Positions 17,792-25,187 of a stretch of 64,000 bases of DNA are shown in pieces. The notes beneath the pieces were generated by a model. The model saw only the letters and a program-made list of their open reading frames with translations, searched no databases and had not been told where the DNA came from. Position 1 is the stretch's first letter, and every line of letters starts with the position of its first letter. Both the position numbers and the translations under genes were made by a program. The DNA is from DYQY01 sp964643725 (lineage in GTDB: Bacteria; Margulisbacteria; Riflemargulisbacteria; GWF2-35-9; DYQY01). Location: contig CAZXTL010000003.1 of NCBI GenBank assembly GCA_964643725.1, forward strand, positions 1 to 64,000, written 5' to 3'.

Positions 17792-18733
17792 ATGTTTTTT
17801 AACAACAGATTTATGAGGAGTAAAGTTTATGATAAAATTTATTTTCCACACTATAGTTCTGATATAAGAATAGGGTCATCCGTTCCTGAGATTTATAACA
17901 AATCAGGCAAACAAATGGATGTTTTTTTTATTAGAGATTCAAACTCTTGTCATACTCCATATGGTGAGGAATCAAAGTATTTTTTATGGGATAGATTCAA
18001 TATAGGGCTAAGTACTCATTTCTATACACATAAATCAATATTGGAGACAATGGGGAATCCAGATAGGCAATATGGAATGTTTATTGAGCCAAGAAGTGTT
18101 ACTCCTAATGATTACAATATTTTTAATAGGAATGGATTGAGTAATAAATTTACTAATATTATTACTTTTGATGAGCAGTTACTTAATAAGTTGCCAAATG
18201 CTATTTTTTTCCCATTTGGTGTAAGTTTTGGTGATGTATTGTCAAAAGATGCTTATTCGAATAAAAACAAAGATATTTCAATTATTTGTTCAAGAAAGAA
18301 ATTTACTAAACATCATAAGTTGAGACATCAATGTGCAAATATAATTAAAAGGGAAAAAGTAGGTGATGTTTATGGAGGATTTGATGGTTCTAAATGGTTA
18401 GAAAGTAAAATTGATTCTCTTAGAGACTATCGTTATCAAGTAGTTGTTGAGAATGGAGTGTTTGACTATTATTTTACTGAGAAAATAATGGACTGTTTTG
18501 TGTCTATGACTATTCCAGTATATTTGGGTGCAAGAAAAATTGGAGATTTTTTTAATATGGATGGAATTATTGTTATTAATGAGAAAGATATTGATAACTT
18601 GCCTAAGATACTACAGCAATGTAATAAAACAGATTATGAAAGCAGATTGCCTGCGATTAAGGATAATTATTATAGGGCATTAGAATATCGTGGAATGTCT
18701 GATAAATTTTATGAAGTATTGTTTTTAAAATGA
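17792..18733 (+). CDS. Glycosyltransferase family 10 (alpha-1,3-fucosyltransferase-like)
   Basis: In the C-terminal half YRYQVVVENGVFDYYFTEK (about 212-230) and IPVYLGARK (about 241-249) match the GT10 donor-binding signature (ENS....TEK...IP.Y.G). The 313-residue length is in range for bacterial fucosyltransferases. The GDP-fucose pathway encoded by gmd and fcl upstream makes fucose the obvious sugar. It follows the GT2 gene by 4 nt. The acceptor is unknown. Confidence 0.8.
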   Translation: MFFNNRFMRSKVYDKIYFPHYSSDIRIGSSVPEIYNKSGKQMDVFFIRDSNSCHTPYGEESKYFLWDRFNIGLSTHFYTHKSILETMGNPDRQYGMFIEPRSVTPNDYNIFNRNGLSNKFTNIITFDEQLLNKLPNAIFFPFGVSFGDVLSKDAYSNKNKDISIICSRKKFTKHHKLRHQCANIIKREKVGDVYGGFDGSKWLESKIDSLRDYRYQVVVENGVFDYYFTEKIMDCFVSMTIPVYLGARKIGDFFNMDGIIVINEKDIDNLPKILQQCNKTDYESRLPAIKDNYYRALEYRGMSDKFYEVLFLK

Positions 18734-18754
18734 GACAATAAAATATTTTTAAAA

Positions 18755-19552
18755 TTATTTTCTAATAAATAAATTTTTAGTTTTCGTATCAATTTTTTTG
18801 ATATTCTTTTTAATTTCAGTAGAAAGTAAAGGATTTTTATGAACTAAAGCAATATCGCTAGCTCTACAATCCAAAAACTTATCTTTTTTTAATGTAGAGT
18901 ATTTTTCTATAGCACAAATACTGTCATAAAATGATATTCTTTTTATTAGACTATTTAATCTCTTAAGAGAATTTTTGTCTTTGTGTGTTAATGGTAACTT
19001 ATAATAATCATAATTAAGAGCATCTATAGTTTTAGAAAAGTAAGTAATTGCAGAATTATCATGTCTAAATCCACCATCAAAGTCTTCCCAATAACAACAG
19101 TGCATATCTTCTATGATGTATAATCCTCCCATATTTAAGTAGGTATCAAATAATAGTTCAAACGTTTTGATTATATCTTTAGAAACATGAGATCCGTCAT
19201 CTATGATAATATCAAAGGTTAAGTTTTTTAAATTTTTCTTAACAAATTTTTCATCAGTGGCATTTCCGAGGATAAACGTAATATTTTCAGAAAAATTTAG
19301 TTTATCGCAACCTGGATCAATGTCTACACCATAAATTTTAGAACCTTTTGGTAAATATTTTTCCCATAATTGCAAAGATCCACCATTTTGTACACCAATT
19401 TCTAGTAATGATATGGGTTGATTTTTTTTAATGAAAGATTGAATAAGTTCATCATAAATAAATAGATATTGTTCATGTTTGTGACATAAATAATCATTAT
19501 GGTCTTTATAAAGTTCTAAATAAGTTTTGTTTGAAGTAAATTCCATGTCCAA
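18755..19552 (-). CDS. Class I SAM-dependent methyltransferase (CmcI/Methyltransf_24-like)
   Basis: A protein of 264-265 residues. SLLEIGVQNGGSLQLWEKY (about residues 47-65), KIYGVDIDPG (about 73) and FDIIIDDGSH (about 106-115) with YIIEDMH match the cephalosporin-hydroxylase/rhamnosyl O-methyltransferase type of SAM fold with a metal-binding IDDGSH. The in-frame start could be TTG 19552 or ATG 19546. A TATGAT at 19563-19558 (minus) would give a very short or no leader. It probably methylates a sugar in the glycan. Confidence 0.72.
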   Translation of the reverse strand: MDMEFTSNKTYLELYKDHNDYLCHKHEQYLFIYDELIQSFIKKNQPISLLEIGVQNGGSLQLWEKYLPKGSKIYGVDIDPGCDKLNFSENITFILGNATDEKFVKKNLKNLTFDIIIDDGSHVSKDIIKTFELLFDTYLNMGGLYIIEDMHCCYWEDFDGGFRHDNSAITYFSKTIDALNYDYYKLPLTHKDKNSLKRLNSLIKRISFYDSICAIEKYSTLKKDKFLDCRASDIALVHKNPLLSTEIKKNIKKIDTKTKNLFIRK

Positions 19553-19646
19553 ATTTAATCATACTTTTTTTATGTTGTACAATATATTTTTAGTTTACGA
19601 AATAGTAGCCATAATAAATAGTCATTACAAAATATTATTTCAACAG

Positions 19647-19652
19647 TATAAT
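19647..19652 (+). promoter_or_regulatory. -10 box of leaderless gene 19660
   Basis: A perfect TATAAT ends 7 nt before GTG 19660. The context CAGTATAATATT is the same as in front of the gene at 631. No Shine-Dalgarno sequence is present. Confidence 0.65.
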
Positions 19653-19659
19653 ATTTATT

Positions 19660-20433
19660 GTGAATAAATCGGTTGTTATTGTTATACCAATATATAAAAA
19701 AGAACTTACTTTCGATGAACAATCGTCACTAAAACAATGTATTAATATTTTAGGTAGCCATCCAATATCTTTTATGTGTCCACAACGTTTGGATGTTTCT
19801 TGGTATATTGATTTAATCAAAGATAGTCAGCTTAATGTGACATTTCAAAGATTTGATGATAAACATTTTAAAGGAGTTAACACATATTCTAGTTTATTGT
19901 TATCAGAGGAGTTTTATAAAGAATATCTTGATTATGAATATATGCTTATTTATCAGCTTGATGCTTGGGTGTTCAAGGATGAGTTGCTGTATTGGTGTAA
20001 CAAAGAGTATGATTTTATAGGTTCCCCATTGTTAAAATGGAAAAGCGATACTGATTTTCGCGATTTTTATTGTAATGGGGGATTTTCTTTAAGAAGGATT
20101 GACTCAATGTTATCTATAATTAATAAAAAAGTGAAATTAATAGATATTCTCAAGGTATATCCGTTGAGTGGTTACTTTCGTTATTTGTTTCAATTTTTAA
20201 AGGTTTTTAAACCAAAATATTCAAAGCATAATGAAGATTTTTTTATATGTGAATTTGGTAAAATTCTTAATCCTATTTTTAAAATTGCCCCATTTAAGGA
20301 TTCGATTAGGTTTTCTTTTGAAAGATTGCCTAGTAAATTATACAAACTTAATAATAATCAATTACCTTTTGGTTGTCATGCATATAAAGGATATGAGTTT
20401 AATACTCTTTGGAAAGAGTTTATAATAAATTGA
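19660..20433 (+). CDS. DUF5672-type putative glycosyltransferase
   Basis: A 257-residue protein with VVIVIPIYKKEL at the N-terminus, MLIYQLDAWVFKDEL (about 88-102), EYDFIGSPLL (about 112) and NGGFSLRR (about 130-137). This is the order seen in the DUF5672 family found in surface-polysaccharide clusters; the function is only presumed to be glycosyl transfer. The start is GTG 19660, fixed by the adjacent -10 box. It overlaps the next gene. Confidence 0.7.
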   Translation: MNKSVVIVIPIYKKELTFDEQSSLKQCINILGSHPISFMCPQRLDVSWYIDLIKDSQLNVTFQRFDDKHFKGVNTYSSLLLSEEFYKEYLDYEYMLIYQLDAWVFKDELLYWCNKEYDFIGSPLLKWKSDTDFRDFYCNGGFSLRRIDSMLSIINKKVKLIDILKVYPLSGYFRYLFQFLKVFKPKYSKHNEDFFICEFGKILNPIFKIAPFKDSIRFSFERLPSKLYKLNNNQLPFGCHAYKGYEFNTLWKEFIIN

Positions 20434-21179
20434 AAAATTGTGAACTAAAAATTAATAAAGATTTAAACGATAAATACTTAATTCTTGTCGTAACATATAA
20501 TCAGCAGCCTGCCTTAGAGCTTTTTTTAAATAATTTATTGCCAATAATAAGCAAAAGAAGTGATTTCGAATTAGTAATCATGGATAGTTGCTCAGAGGAA
20601 GCAGTTGTAGATTTATTAAAGAAAATTAAGCAATCAAATGTTGAGGTTATTTTTCATAAAGATAATATTGGTAAAGCTAGAGCAGTTAATAGTTTTTCTG
20701 GAGAGAGAATAACCCAATATAACTATCCAAAAACAATAGTTTCCATAGATCCTGATATTTTAATAAGTGAAAAAGACCTCAATTATCTTATAGAGGCTAC
20801 TGAGAATCTTGAAAACGTTGGTATGCTTTCTATGAGATACAATAATAATGGCTTTGCTCCTGAGCAAAATATTTGGTTTCCTGCTGTAACTAAAATTGGT
20901 AAGAATAATAAGAAATACAAAGTTAGAGTGCCTTTTTTATGTAATGTTGCTGGTGGTGTTTTCTCGATTAAAGGAGAGCACTTAGTAGCACCTTTAAATT
21001 ATATTTTTTATCCAATTAAATATACAACTGCTTATGGTCCTGATGATGCTATGTTAAGTGATAAATTTAAAAGAATAGGGTATACTAATGCTTATCTGGA
21101 AGGGACATCTGCTCTTCATTTAAAATCATCAGTGGCTAAATCAAAGGTGTTAATAGATTATGAGCAAAAAAAGGCTTAA
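20430..21179 (+). CDS. Glycosyltransferase family 2
   Basis: A GT2 of about 249 residues with YLILVVTYNQQPALELFL near the N-terminus, LVIMDSCS (about 46), KDNIGKARAVN (about 74) and SIDPDILIS (metal DPD, about 104). I prefer TTG 20430, which overlaps the TGA of the previous gene (TTGA) and suggests coupled translation; an in-frame TTG at 20409 is possible. The stop lies inside the first bases of an AAGCC-type repeat. Confidence 0.75.
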   Translation: MKNCELKINKDLNDKYLILVVTYNQQPALELFLNNLLPIISKRSDFELVIMDSCSEEAVVDLLKKIKQSNVEVIFHKDNIGKARAVNSFSGERITQYNYPKTIVSIDPDILISEKDLNYLIEATENLENVGMLSMRYNNNGFAPEQNIWFPAVTKIGKNNKKYKVRVPFLCNVAGGVFSIKGEHLVAPLNYIFYPIKYTTAYGPDDAMLSDKFKRIGYTNAYLEGTSALHLKSSVAKSKVLIDYEQKKA

Positions 21180-21617
21180 GGCCTAGGGCTTATGGCTTAG
21201 GGGAAAACTATGCATAAGGGATTTAGAGATTTGAAAGTATGGCAAGAAGCAAAAGATTTTTCAGTATATATATATAAACAAACAGAAGCAGGAACTATAA
21301 ATAAGGATTTTGGTCTTAGAGATCAACTTAGAAGAGCGGCTGTTTCAATAGCATCAAATATCGCAGAAGGTGACGAAAGAGAATCAGATAAAGAATCTAT
21401 AAGATTTTTTTATATTTCTAAAGGTTCTATTGCTGAAGTAATAACTCAATCAATAATTGCTTTTGAAGTTGGATATTTAGAAAAAGAAACTCTAAATGAA
21501 ATAGAAGTTAGGTGTGGTAAAATAGCTGGGATGTTAACTAATCTAATTAAGTCTCGAAAGCAAGTTAGTTAATTATTATGAATTCCCTAAGCCTTTAGCC
21601 TAAAGCCATCAACCCCA
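21177..21617. mobile_element. Four-helix-bundle gene cassette bounded by inverted AAGCC-type repeats
   Basis: Left flank 21177-21204 is built of GGCTTA/GGCCTA units ending GGCTTAGGGGAA. The right flank 21584-21617, read on the minus strand, is GGCTTTAGGCTAAAGG then CTTAGGGAA. The flanks are thus inverted copies around one gene, with the closest parts GGCTTATGGCTTAGGGGAA and GGCTAAAGGCTTAGGGAA. No transposase is present, so mobility is inferred from the layout. From memory, similar repeats flank four-helix-bundle genes in many unrelated genomes. Confidence 0.55.
21210..21572 (+). CDS. Four-helix-bundle (23S rRNA intervening-sequence-type) protein
   Basis: The 120-residue product has the family signature FRDLKVWQEAKDFSVYIY (residues 5-22), GLRDQLRRAAVSIASNIAEG (about 36-55) and RFFYISKGSIAEV (about 66-78). 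Members occur in rRNA intervening sequences, as Avd in diversity-generating retroelements and, most often, as orphan genes of unknown function. No reverse transcriptase or template repeat is near, so a DGR role is not supported. The AGGGGA that precedes the ATG by about 7 nt is part of the flanking repeat. Confidence 0.88.
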   Translation: MHKGFRDLKVWQEAKDFSVYIYKQTEAGTINKDFGLRDQLRRAAVSIASNIAEGDERESDKESIRFFYISKGSIAEVITQSIIAFEVGYLEKETLNEIEVRCGKIAGMLTNLIKSRKQVS

Positions 21618-21693
21618 ACTAAATCAAAGTTTTCTCTTAATAAGTAAAATTATTGTTACATCTACAAATCAATAAAGATTGAAAGATATATTT

Positions 21694-21724
21694 AATAGAT
21701 AAACTTATCCTATGTTGCTATAAT
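21694..21724 (+). promoter_or_regulatory. Extended -10 promoter of MNT/HEPN pair 1
   Basis: TGC precedes TATAAT (21719-21724), and ATG 21732 follows after 7 nt with no Shine-Dalgarno. The 31 bases from 21694 match 26869-26899, the promoter of the Doc toxin operon, at 29 positions. Confidence 0.7.
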
Positions 21725-21731
21725 AAATATT

Positions 21732-22040
21732 ATGATAACTAAAGAAAAGATTCTTTCAGTAATTAAAGTTATTAAAGAGATTACCAATACGGATGAAGTG
21801 TATTTGTTTGGCAGTTATGCTTCAGGGAAGGCAGATGATAATAGTGACTTGGATATTGCTATTATTAAAGACGATATTAGTAGTCAAAGAGAAGATGACT
21901 TTGCTATTAGAAAAAGATTAATATTAGATGGTTATGTTCCAATGGATCTAATTTTTTTAAACAGAAAAGAATATGAGAATAGAAAAAAATATTTTGGAAA
22001 CGTTTATTATGAAGTTTTTAAAAATGGTATAAATGTATGA
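21732..22040 (+). CDS. MNT-type minimal nucleotidyltransferase (antitoxin-like)
   Basis: A 102-residue protein with YLFGSYASGKADDNSDLDIAI, split here as GSYASG (about residues 27-32) and DLD (about 39-41), the GSx10DxD motif of pol-beta-type minimal nucleotidyltransferases. In MntA/HepT systems this protein adds AMP to the HEPN partner and blocks it. It overlaps the HEPN gene by 4 bases (ATGA), typical of the pair. The start is fixed by the -10 box 7 nt upstream. Confidence 0.85.
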   Translation: MITKEKILSVIKVIKEITNTDEVYLFGSYASGKADDNSDLDIAIIKDDISSQREDDFAIRKRLILDGYVPMDLIFLNRKEYENRKKYFGNVYYEVFKNGINV

Positions 22041-22414
22041 TGACAGATAATTTAGATATAAAAGTATGGTTAGAGTTTGCTCTAGCTGATTTAGATACTG
22101 CAAAACTAGTTCTTTTAAATTCTAAGAATTATCACATTTCTGTATATCATTCTCATCAATCGATAGAAAAGATTCTAAAAAGGAAATATTTAACTTTAGA
22201 GAAAAAATATGAATTCATACATGATATAGTTCAATTATTATTAAAGTTAGATGAAAAAGTTTTATTTGATAAATCTGAGTATTTCATAGATAAAGCAATA
22301 TTTATGATGAGATTATATAATGATACTCGTTACCCAAAAGGAGATAGCATTTCTTTTGAAGATGCCAAAATAGCTGTAGCCATAGCTGAAGAATTTGTTT
22401 CTTTTTTTAGATAG
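22037..22414 (+). CDS. HEPN-domain protein (partner of MNT)
   Basis: A 125-residue all-helical protein. WLEFALADLDTAKLVL (residues 11-26), YHSHQSIEKILK (about 39-50), FIHDIVQLLLKL (about 59-70) and DTRYPKGD (about 99-106) follow the PF05168 HEPN pattern. The RX4-6H ribonuclease motif of HepT toxins is not evident: RYPKGD has no histidine at the right spacing. Whether it is an active RNase toxin is therefore open. Confidence 0.82.
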   Translation: MMTDNLDIKVWLEFALADLDTAKLVLLNSKNYHISVYHSHQSIEKILKRKYLTLEKKYEFIHDIVQLLLKLDEKVLFDKSEYFIDKAIFMMRLYNDTRYPKGDSISFEDAKIAVAIAEEFVSFFR

Positions 22415-22425
22415 GAAATTTTGTT

Positions 22426-23451
22426 ATGAAAAAAAATAACCCTCCAATCATACAATCATCCATCAGCCCCAAGCCCCAAGCCATCAGCCCCAAGCCATTA
22501 GCCTCAAGCCCTAAGCCAAAGTTATTTATTACTGGTATTACTGGTGCAATAGGTTCTTATTTTATGGATTATTTAATCAACAGTGATTTTGAGGTTTATG
22601 CTCTTTACAATAGTCCTCAAAAGATAAAGAAATACTGGGAAGAAGCATCTAATTTTCATTTGGTTCGTGGTTTGTTAGAAAATATATCTGAATTCAAAGA
22701 TATTATTGCTGATTGTGACTACATTATTCATTTAGCGGCTGATTGGTGGCAAGCCCCAACTGTTTCACCTAATATGGTAAGTACCCTGACAATGTTGTCT
22801 TTAGTTAATCCTAACAAAATCAAAAGGATTATATATTTTTCAACTGCGTCAATCATTGGTAGAGGTAATAAACTAATACCAGAAGCAAAAATGTATGGAA
22901 CAAATTACATAGTAAGTAAGTATTTAGTGTATCAAGCTTTACAGAGCCATTCTTTAAAAGATAAAATTGTTACAGTTTTCCCAACTATGGTTATAGCAGG
23001 AGATAAGAATCATAAATATTCTCATATTGGAGAAGGATTATTAGAAGCAAAGAAATATTTAAGATTGGTAAGATTTTTTAGTATAAATGGATCATTCCAT
23101 TTTATTCATGCTGATGACATTGCTCAAATATCTTTGTATTTATTAAAGCAAAAAGATTGTAAGTCTGATTATGTGTTAGGCAATCCATCACAAACTATCG
23201 ACCAATCAGTTAATGAGCTTGCCAAGTATTTTGGGTATAGGACATGGTTTAAGATTCCAATTCCTGTTAATTTTGTTGTTAGATTAATTGAGATTTTTAA
23301 GATTAAAATAGAGCCATATGCAAAGTTTTCCTTAAGATATAAACATTTTGTCTATGATTCTGTTAATGCAACAACCTTTGGACTTTCTTCAAAATATGAT
23401 ACATGGACAAAAGTAATTGATTCTATTGAAAAGGCTAAAACACCTGTTTGA
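22426..23451 (+). CDS. NAD-dependent epimerase/dehydratase family protein with repeat-encoded N-terminal tail
   Basis: A 341-residue SDR. The Rossmann core begins at KLFITGITGAIGSYF (about residue 33), with IIHLAADWW (about 102) and a FSTASIIG...YIVSKYL active-site region (about 141-167; YxxxK). Before the core, residues 12-32 are SPKP(Q/L)A-type heptads encoded by tandem AAGCC heptanucleotides. No other good start is closer to the core, and AGGAAA precedes ATG 22426, so the tail is probably translated. The substrate is unknown. Confidence 0.78.
   Translation: MKKNNPPIIQSSISPKPQAISPKPLASSPKPKLFITGITGAIGSYFMDYLINSDFEVYALYNSPQKIKKYWEEASNFHLVRGLLENISEFKDIIADCDYIIHLAADWWQAPTVSPNMVSTLTMLSLVNPNKIKRIIYFSTASIIGRGNKLIPEAKMYGTNYIVSKYLVYQALQSHSLKDKIVTVFPTMVIAGDKNHKYSHIGEGLLEAKKYLRLVRFFSINGSFHFIHADDIAQISLYLLKQKDCKSDYVLGNPSQTIDQSVNELAKYFGYRTWFKIPIPVNFVVRLIEIFKIKIEPYAKFSLRYKHFVYDSVNATTFGLSSKYDTWTKVIDSIEKAKTPV
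22461..22517. repeat. AAGCC-type heptanucleotide array inside an SDR gene
   Basis: About eight 7-base units of the form AAGCCCC, AAGCCAT, TAGCCTC and so on lie in tandem. Because 7 and 3 share no factor, three units encode seven residues, giving a heptapeptide repeat SPKPxAx. Related units are at 6489-6519, 21177-21204 and 21584-21617. Confidence 0.85.
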
Positions 23452-23463
23452 TTTGTTAATAGG

Positions 23464-24401
23464 TTAACTTTTATTTTTTGAAGTATCATTAACCCATTCA
23501 ATATAGCTTTTAATTCCATTAGCTAAGGAAATTTTAGGTTCCCACTTTATCGCTGATTGAAGTTTTGTTATATCTAAAATATTTTCTTTTATATCAATAT
23601 TTCTTTGAGGTGTATAGTTGATAGTCATATTTTTTTCAGCTATATTTCCAACTAAATTAAGAATCTCATTAACTGATGTTCCAACATTAGAGCCGATATT
23701 ATAAGTTTCATTCCATTTGTCTTTTTTGATAAGTAAATTTATTGCGTTGCAGATATCATCAATATGGATGTAGTCTCTAATAATATTACCGTCTCCCCAA
23801 ATTTCAATAGGTTTGCCTAATAAAACATTATGAACAGCAGTTGGAATGATGCCTTGTTTGCCATAATTATGTTGATATTTTCCATAGGCATTAGATGGTC
23901 TTACAATTAAGTATTCAAGTTTGTTTAAGTAGCTAAACATTTTTACATATGTTTCAGTAGTTAGCTTCATCCATCCATAGGAATTTATGGGCTCAGTAGG
24001 GTCAGTTTCTTTATTAATACTGTTTTTATTATTTCCGTAAATAGCTCCACCAGAAGAGAAATAGATTAGTTTATTTGTATTATGTTTATGCATTAAATCC
24101 AGAAGTCTCATCGTAGACTTTAAGTTCATATCAATGTCTTTAATAAAATTTTCATATTTAGTGCCTGGAATAATTGAACTAATCAGGTGAATGACTATAT
24201 CAATGTCATGTTTCTTAAAAATTTTACTTAAGTGATTAGTGTTTGTGAAGTCACCAGAATAATTGATAAGATTATTTGATACTTTATTTGAAACGTTTTG
24301 GTGGATTTATCGAAACAAATCAATGAATGATTTTTAGATAAATTTTCAATCAGGTTTTTGCCAATAAACCCTGAGCTACCTAGTAAAAGAATGGTTGCCA
24401 T
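23464..24401 (-). pseudogene. NAD-dependent epimerase, split by one frameshift
   Basis: The minus strand from ATG 24401 encodes MATILLLGSSGFIGKNLIENL, the Rossmann start of an extended SDR. It runs into a stop about 57 codons on. A second frame takes over between about 24310 and 24245 and stays open to 23464, reading NYSGDFTNTN, DIDIVIHLISS, the active site SYGWMKLTTE (YxxxK), RPSNAYG and DYIHIDD. Together they make one epimerase of about 312 residues (UDP-glucose 4-epimerase-like). A single missing base explains the break; it may be a true mutation or a sequence error. The intact-looking part 23464-24129 lacks the cofactor-binding end. Confidence 0.8.
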
Positions 24402-24492
24402 ATAAGAATCTTAACATAAAGAAGCATAACTTTCATCTTAGAAAATATATGTCGTATATATAAGTTTATACTTTAATCTTAATCAGATAACA

Positions 24493-24501
24493 TGATATAC
24501 T
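24493..24501 (+). promoter_or_regulatory. Extended -10 promoter of MNT/HEPN pair 2
   Basis: TGA precedes TATACT (24496-24501). ATG 24509 follows after 7 nt without a Shine-Dalgarno sequence. Confidence 0.6.
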
Positions 24502-24508
24502 TTTTAAT

Positions 24509-24820
24509 ATGTTAAGTATTGATAATATAAACCAAATTATTAAAACGATTAATAGTGTTTCTAATCCTGAGGCCGTTTATCTTTTTGGTAGTTACGCAGA
24601 TGGTACGGCTACAGAAGATAGTGATTTAGATTTGTTAGTTATTAAGAATAATATTCCAGACAAAATGCAGGAGCTCCTTAGAATTAAGAAAAGTATTATT
24701 TCTGATGAATATAGCATTGATCTTTTATTGTATTCTGAAGATGAGTTTGAGCAAAAGAAGAGTCAAGGGTGGAAACTATTTTCTGAAATTGAAAAAAAAG
24801 GTAAGTTAATAAATGTTTAA
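24509..24820 (+). CDS. MNT-type minimal nucleotidyltransferase (antitoxin-like), second copy
   Basis: A 103-residue protein with GSYADG (about residues 29-34) and DLDLL (about 41-45), the pol-beta minimal nucleotidyltransferase motif. It is a diverged relative of the protein at 21732. It overlaps the HEPN gene by 8 bases. With the first pair it brackets the SDR and the broken epimerase. Confidence 0.83.
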   Translation: MLSIDNINQIIKTINSVSNPEAVYLFGSYADGTATEDSDLDLLVIKNNIPDKMQELLRIKKSIISDEYSIDLLLYSEDEFEQKKSQGWKLFSEIEKKGKLINV

Positions 24821-25184
24821 TGATACTAATCCAGAGTATTGGTATGAAATAGCCAAACATGATTCTGAAACAGCAGAAATTTTAATTAAAGAAAATGGGT
24901 ATCCAGATATTATTATTTATCATTTACATCAAAGTGTTGAAAAAATGCTTAAAGGTAAAATATTGGAATATACTAATGAATTTCCTTTTATTCATGATTT
25001 AGAAAGATTGTTTAAAATATTAGTGAAACAAGATACAAAGTATGGTCAGATGGAAGATAGTATTATTAAATTAAATTCTTATTCTGGTTCACTAAGATAT
25101 CCTCAGTCAGATTTTTTGAATATAGAAGATTTAGAAAACGCTAAACAATATTATAAAAAAATCATTTCTAGTTTAGTTAAATAG
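24813..25184 (+). CDS. HEPN-domain protein, second copy
   Basis: A 123-residue helical protein with EYWYEIAKHDSETAEILIK (residues 8-26), YHLHQSVEKMLKGK (about 39-52), FPFIHDLERLFKIL (about 58-71) and SLRYPQSD (about 97-104), matching PF05168. As in the first copy, the catalytic RX4-6H motif of HepT is not seen. It ends 4 nt before the convergent GT39 gene. Confidence 0.82.
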   Translation: MFNDTNPEYWYEIAKHDSETAEILIKENGYPDIIIYHLHQSVEKMLKGKILEYTNEFPFIHDLERLFKILVKQDTKYGQMEDSIIKLNSYSGSLRYPQSDFLNIEDLENAKQYYKKIISSLVK

Positions 25185-25187
25185 CTT

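Noticed and set aside
21210..21572. Diversity-generating retroelement (Avd)
   Set aside because: The four-helix-bundle protein resembles Avd, but no reverse transcriptase, template repeat or variable repeat is near.
24245..24310. Programmed -1 frameshift in the epimerase
   Set aside because: The local CCAAAACG does not give an X-XXY-YYZ heptamer in the zero frame, so a mutation or sequence error is preferred.
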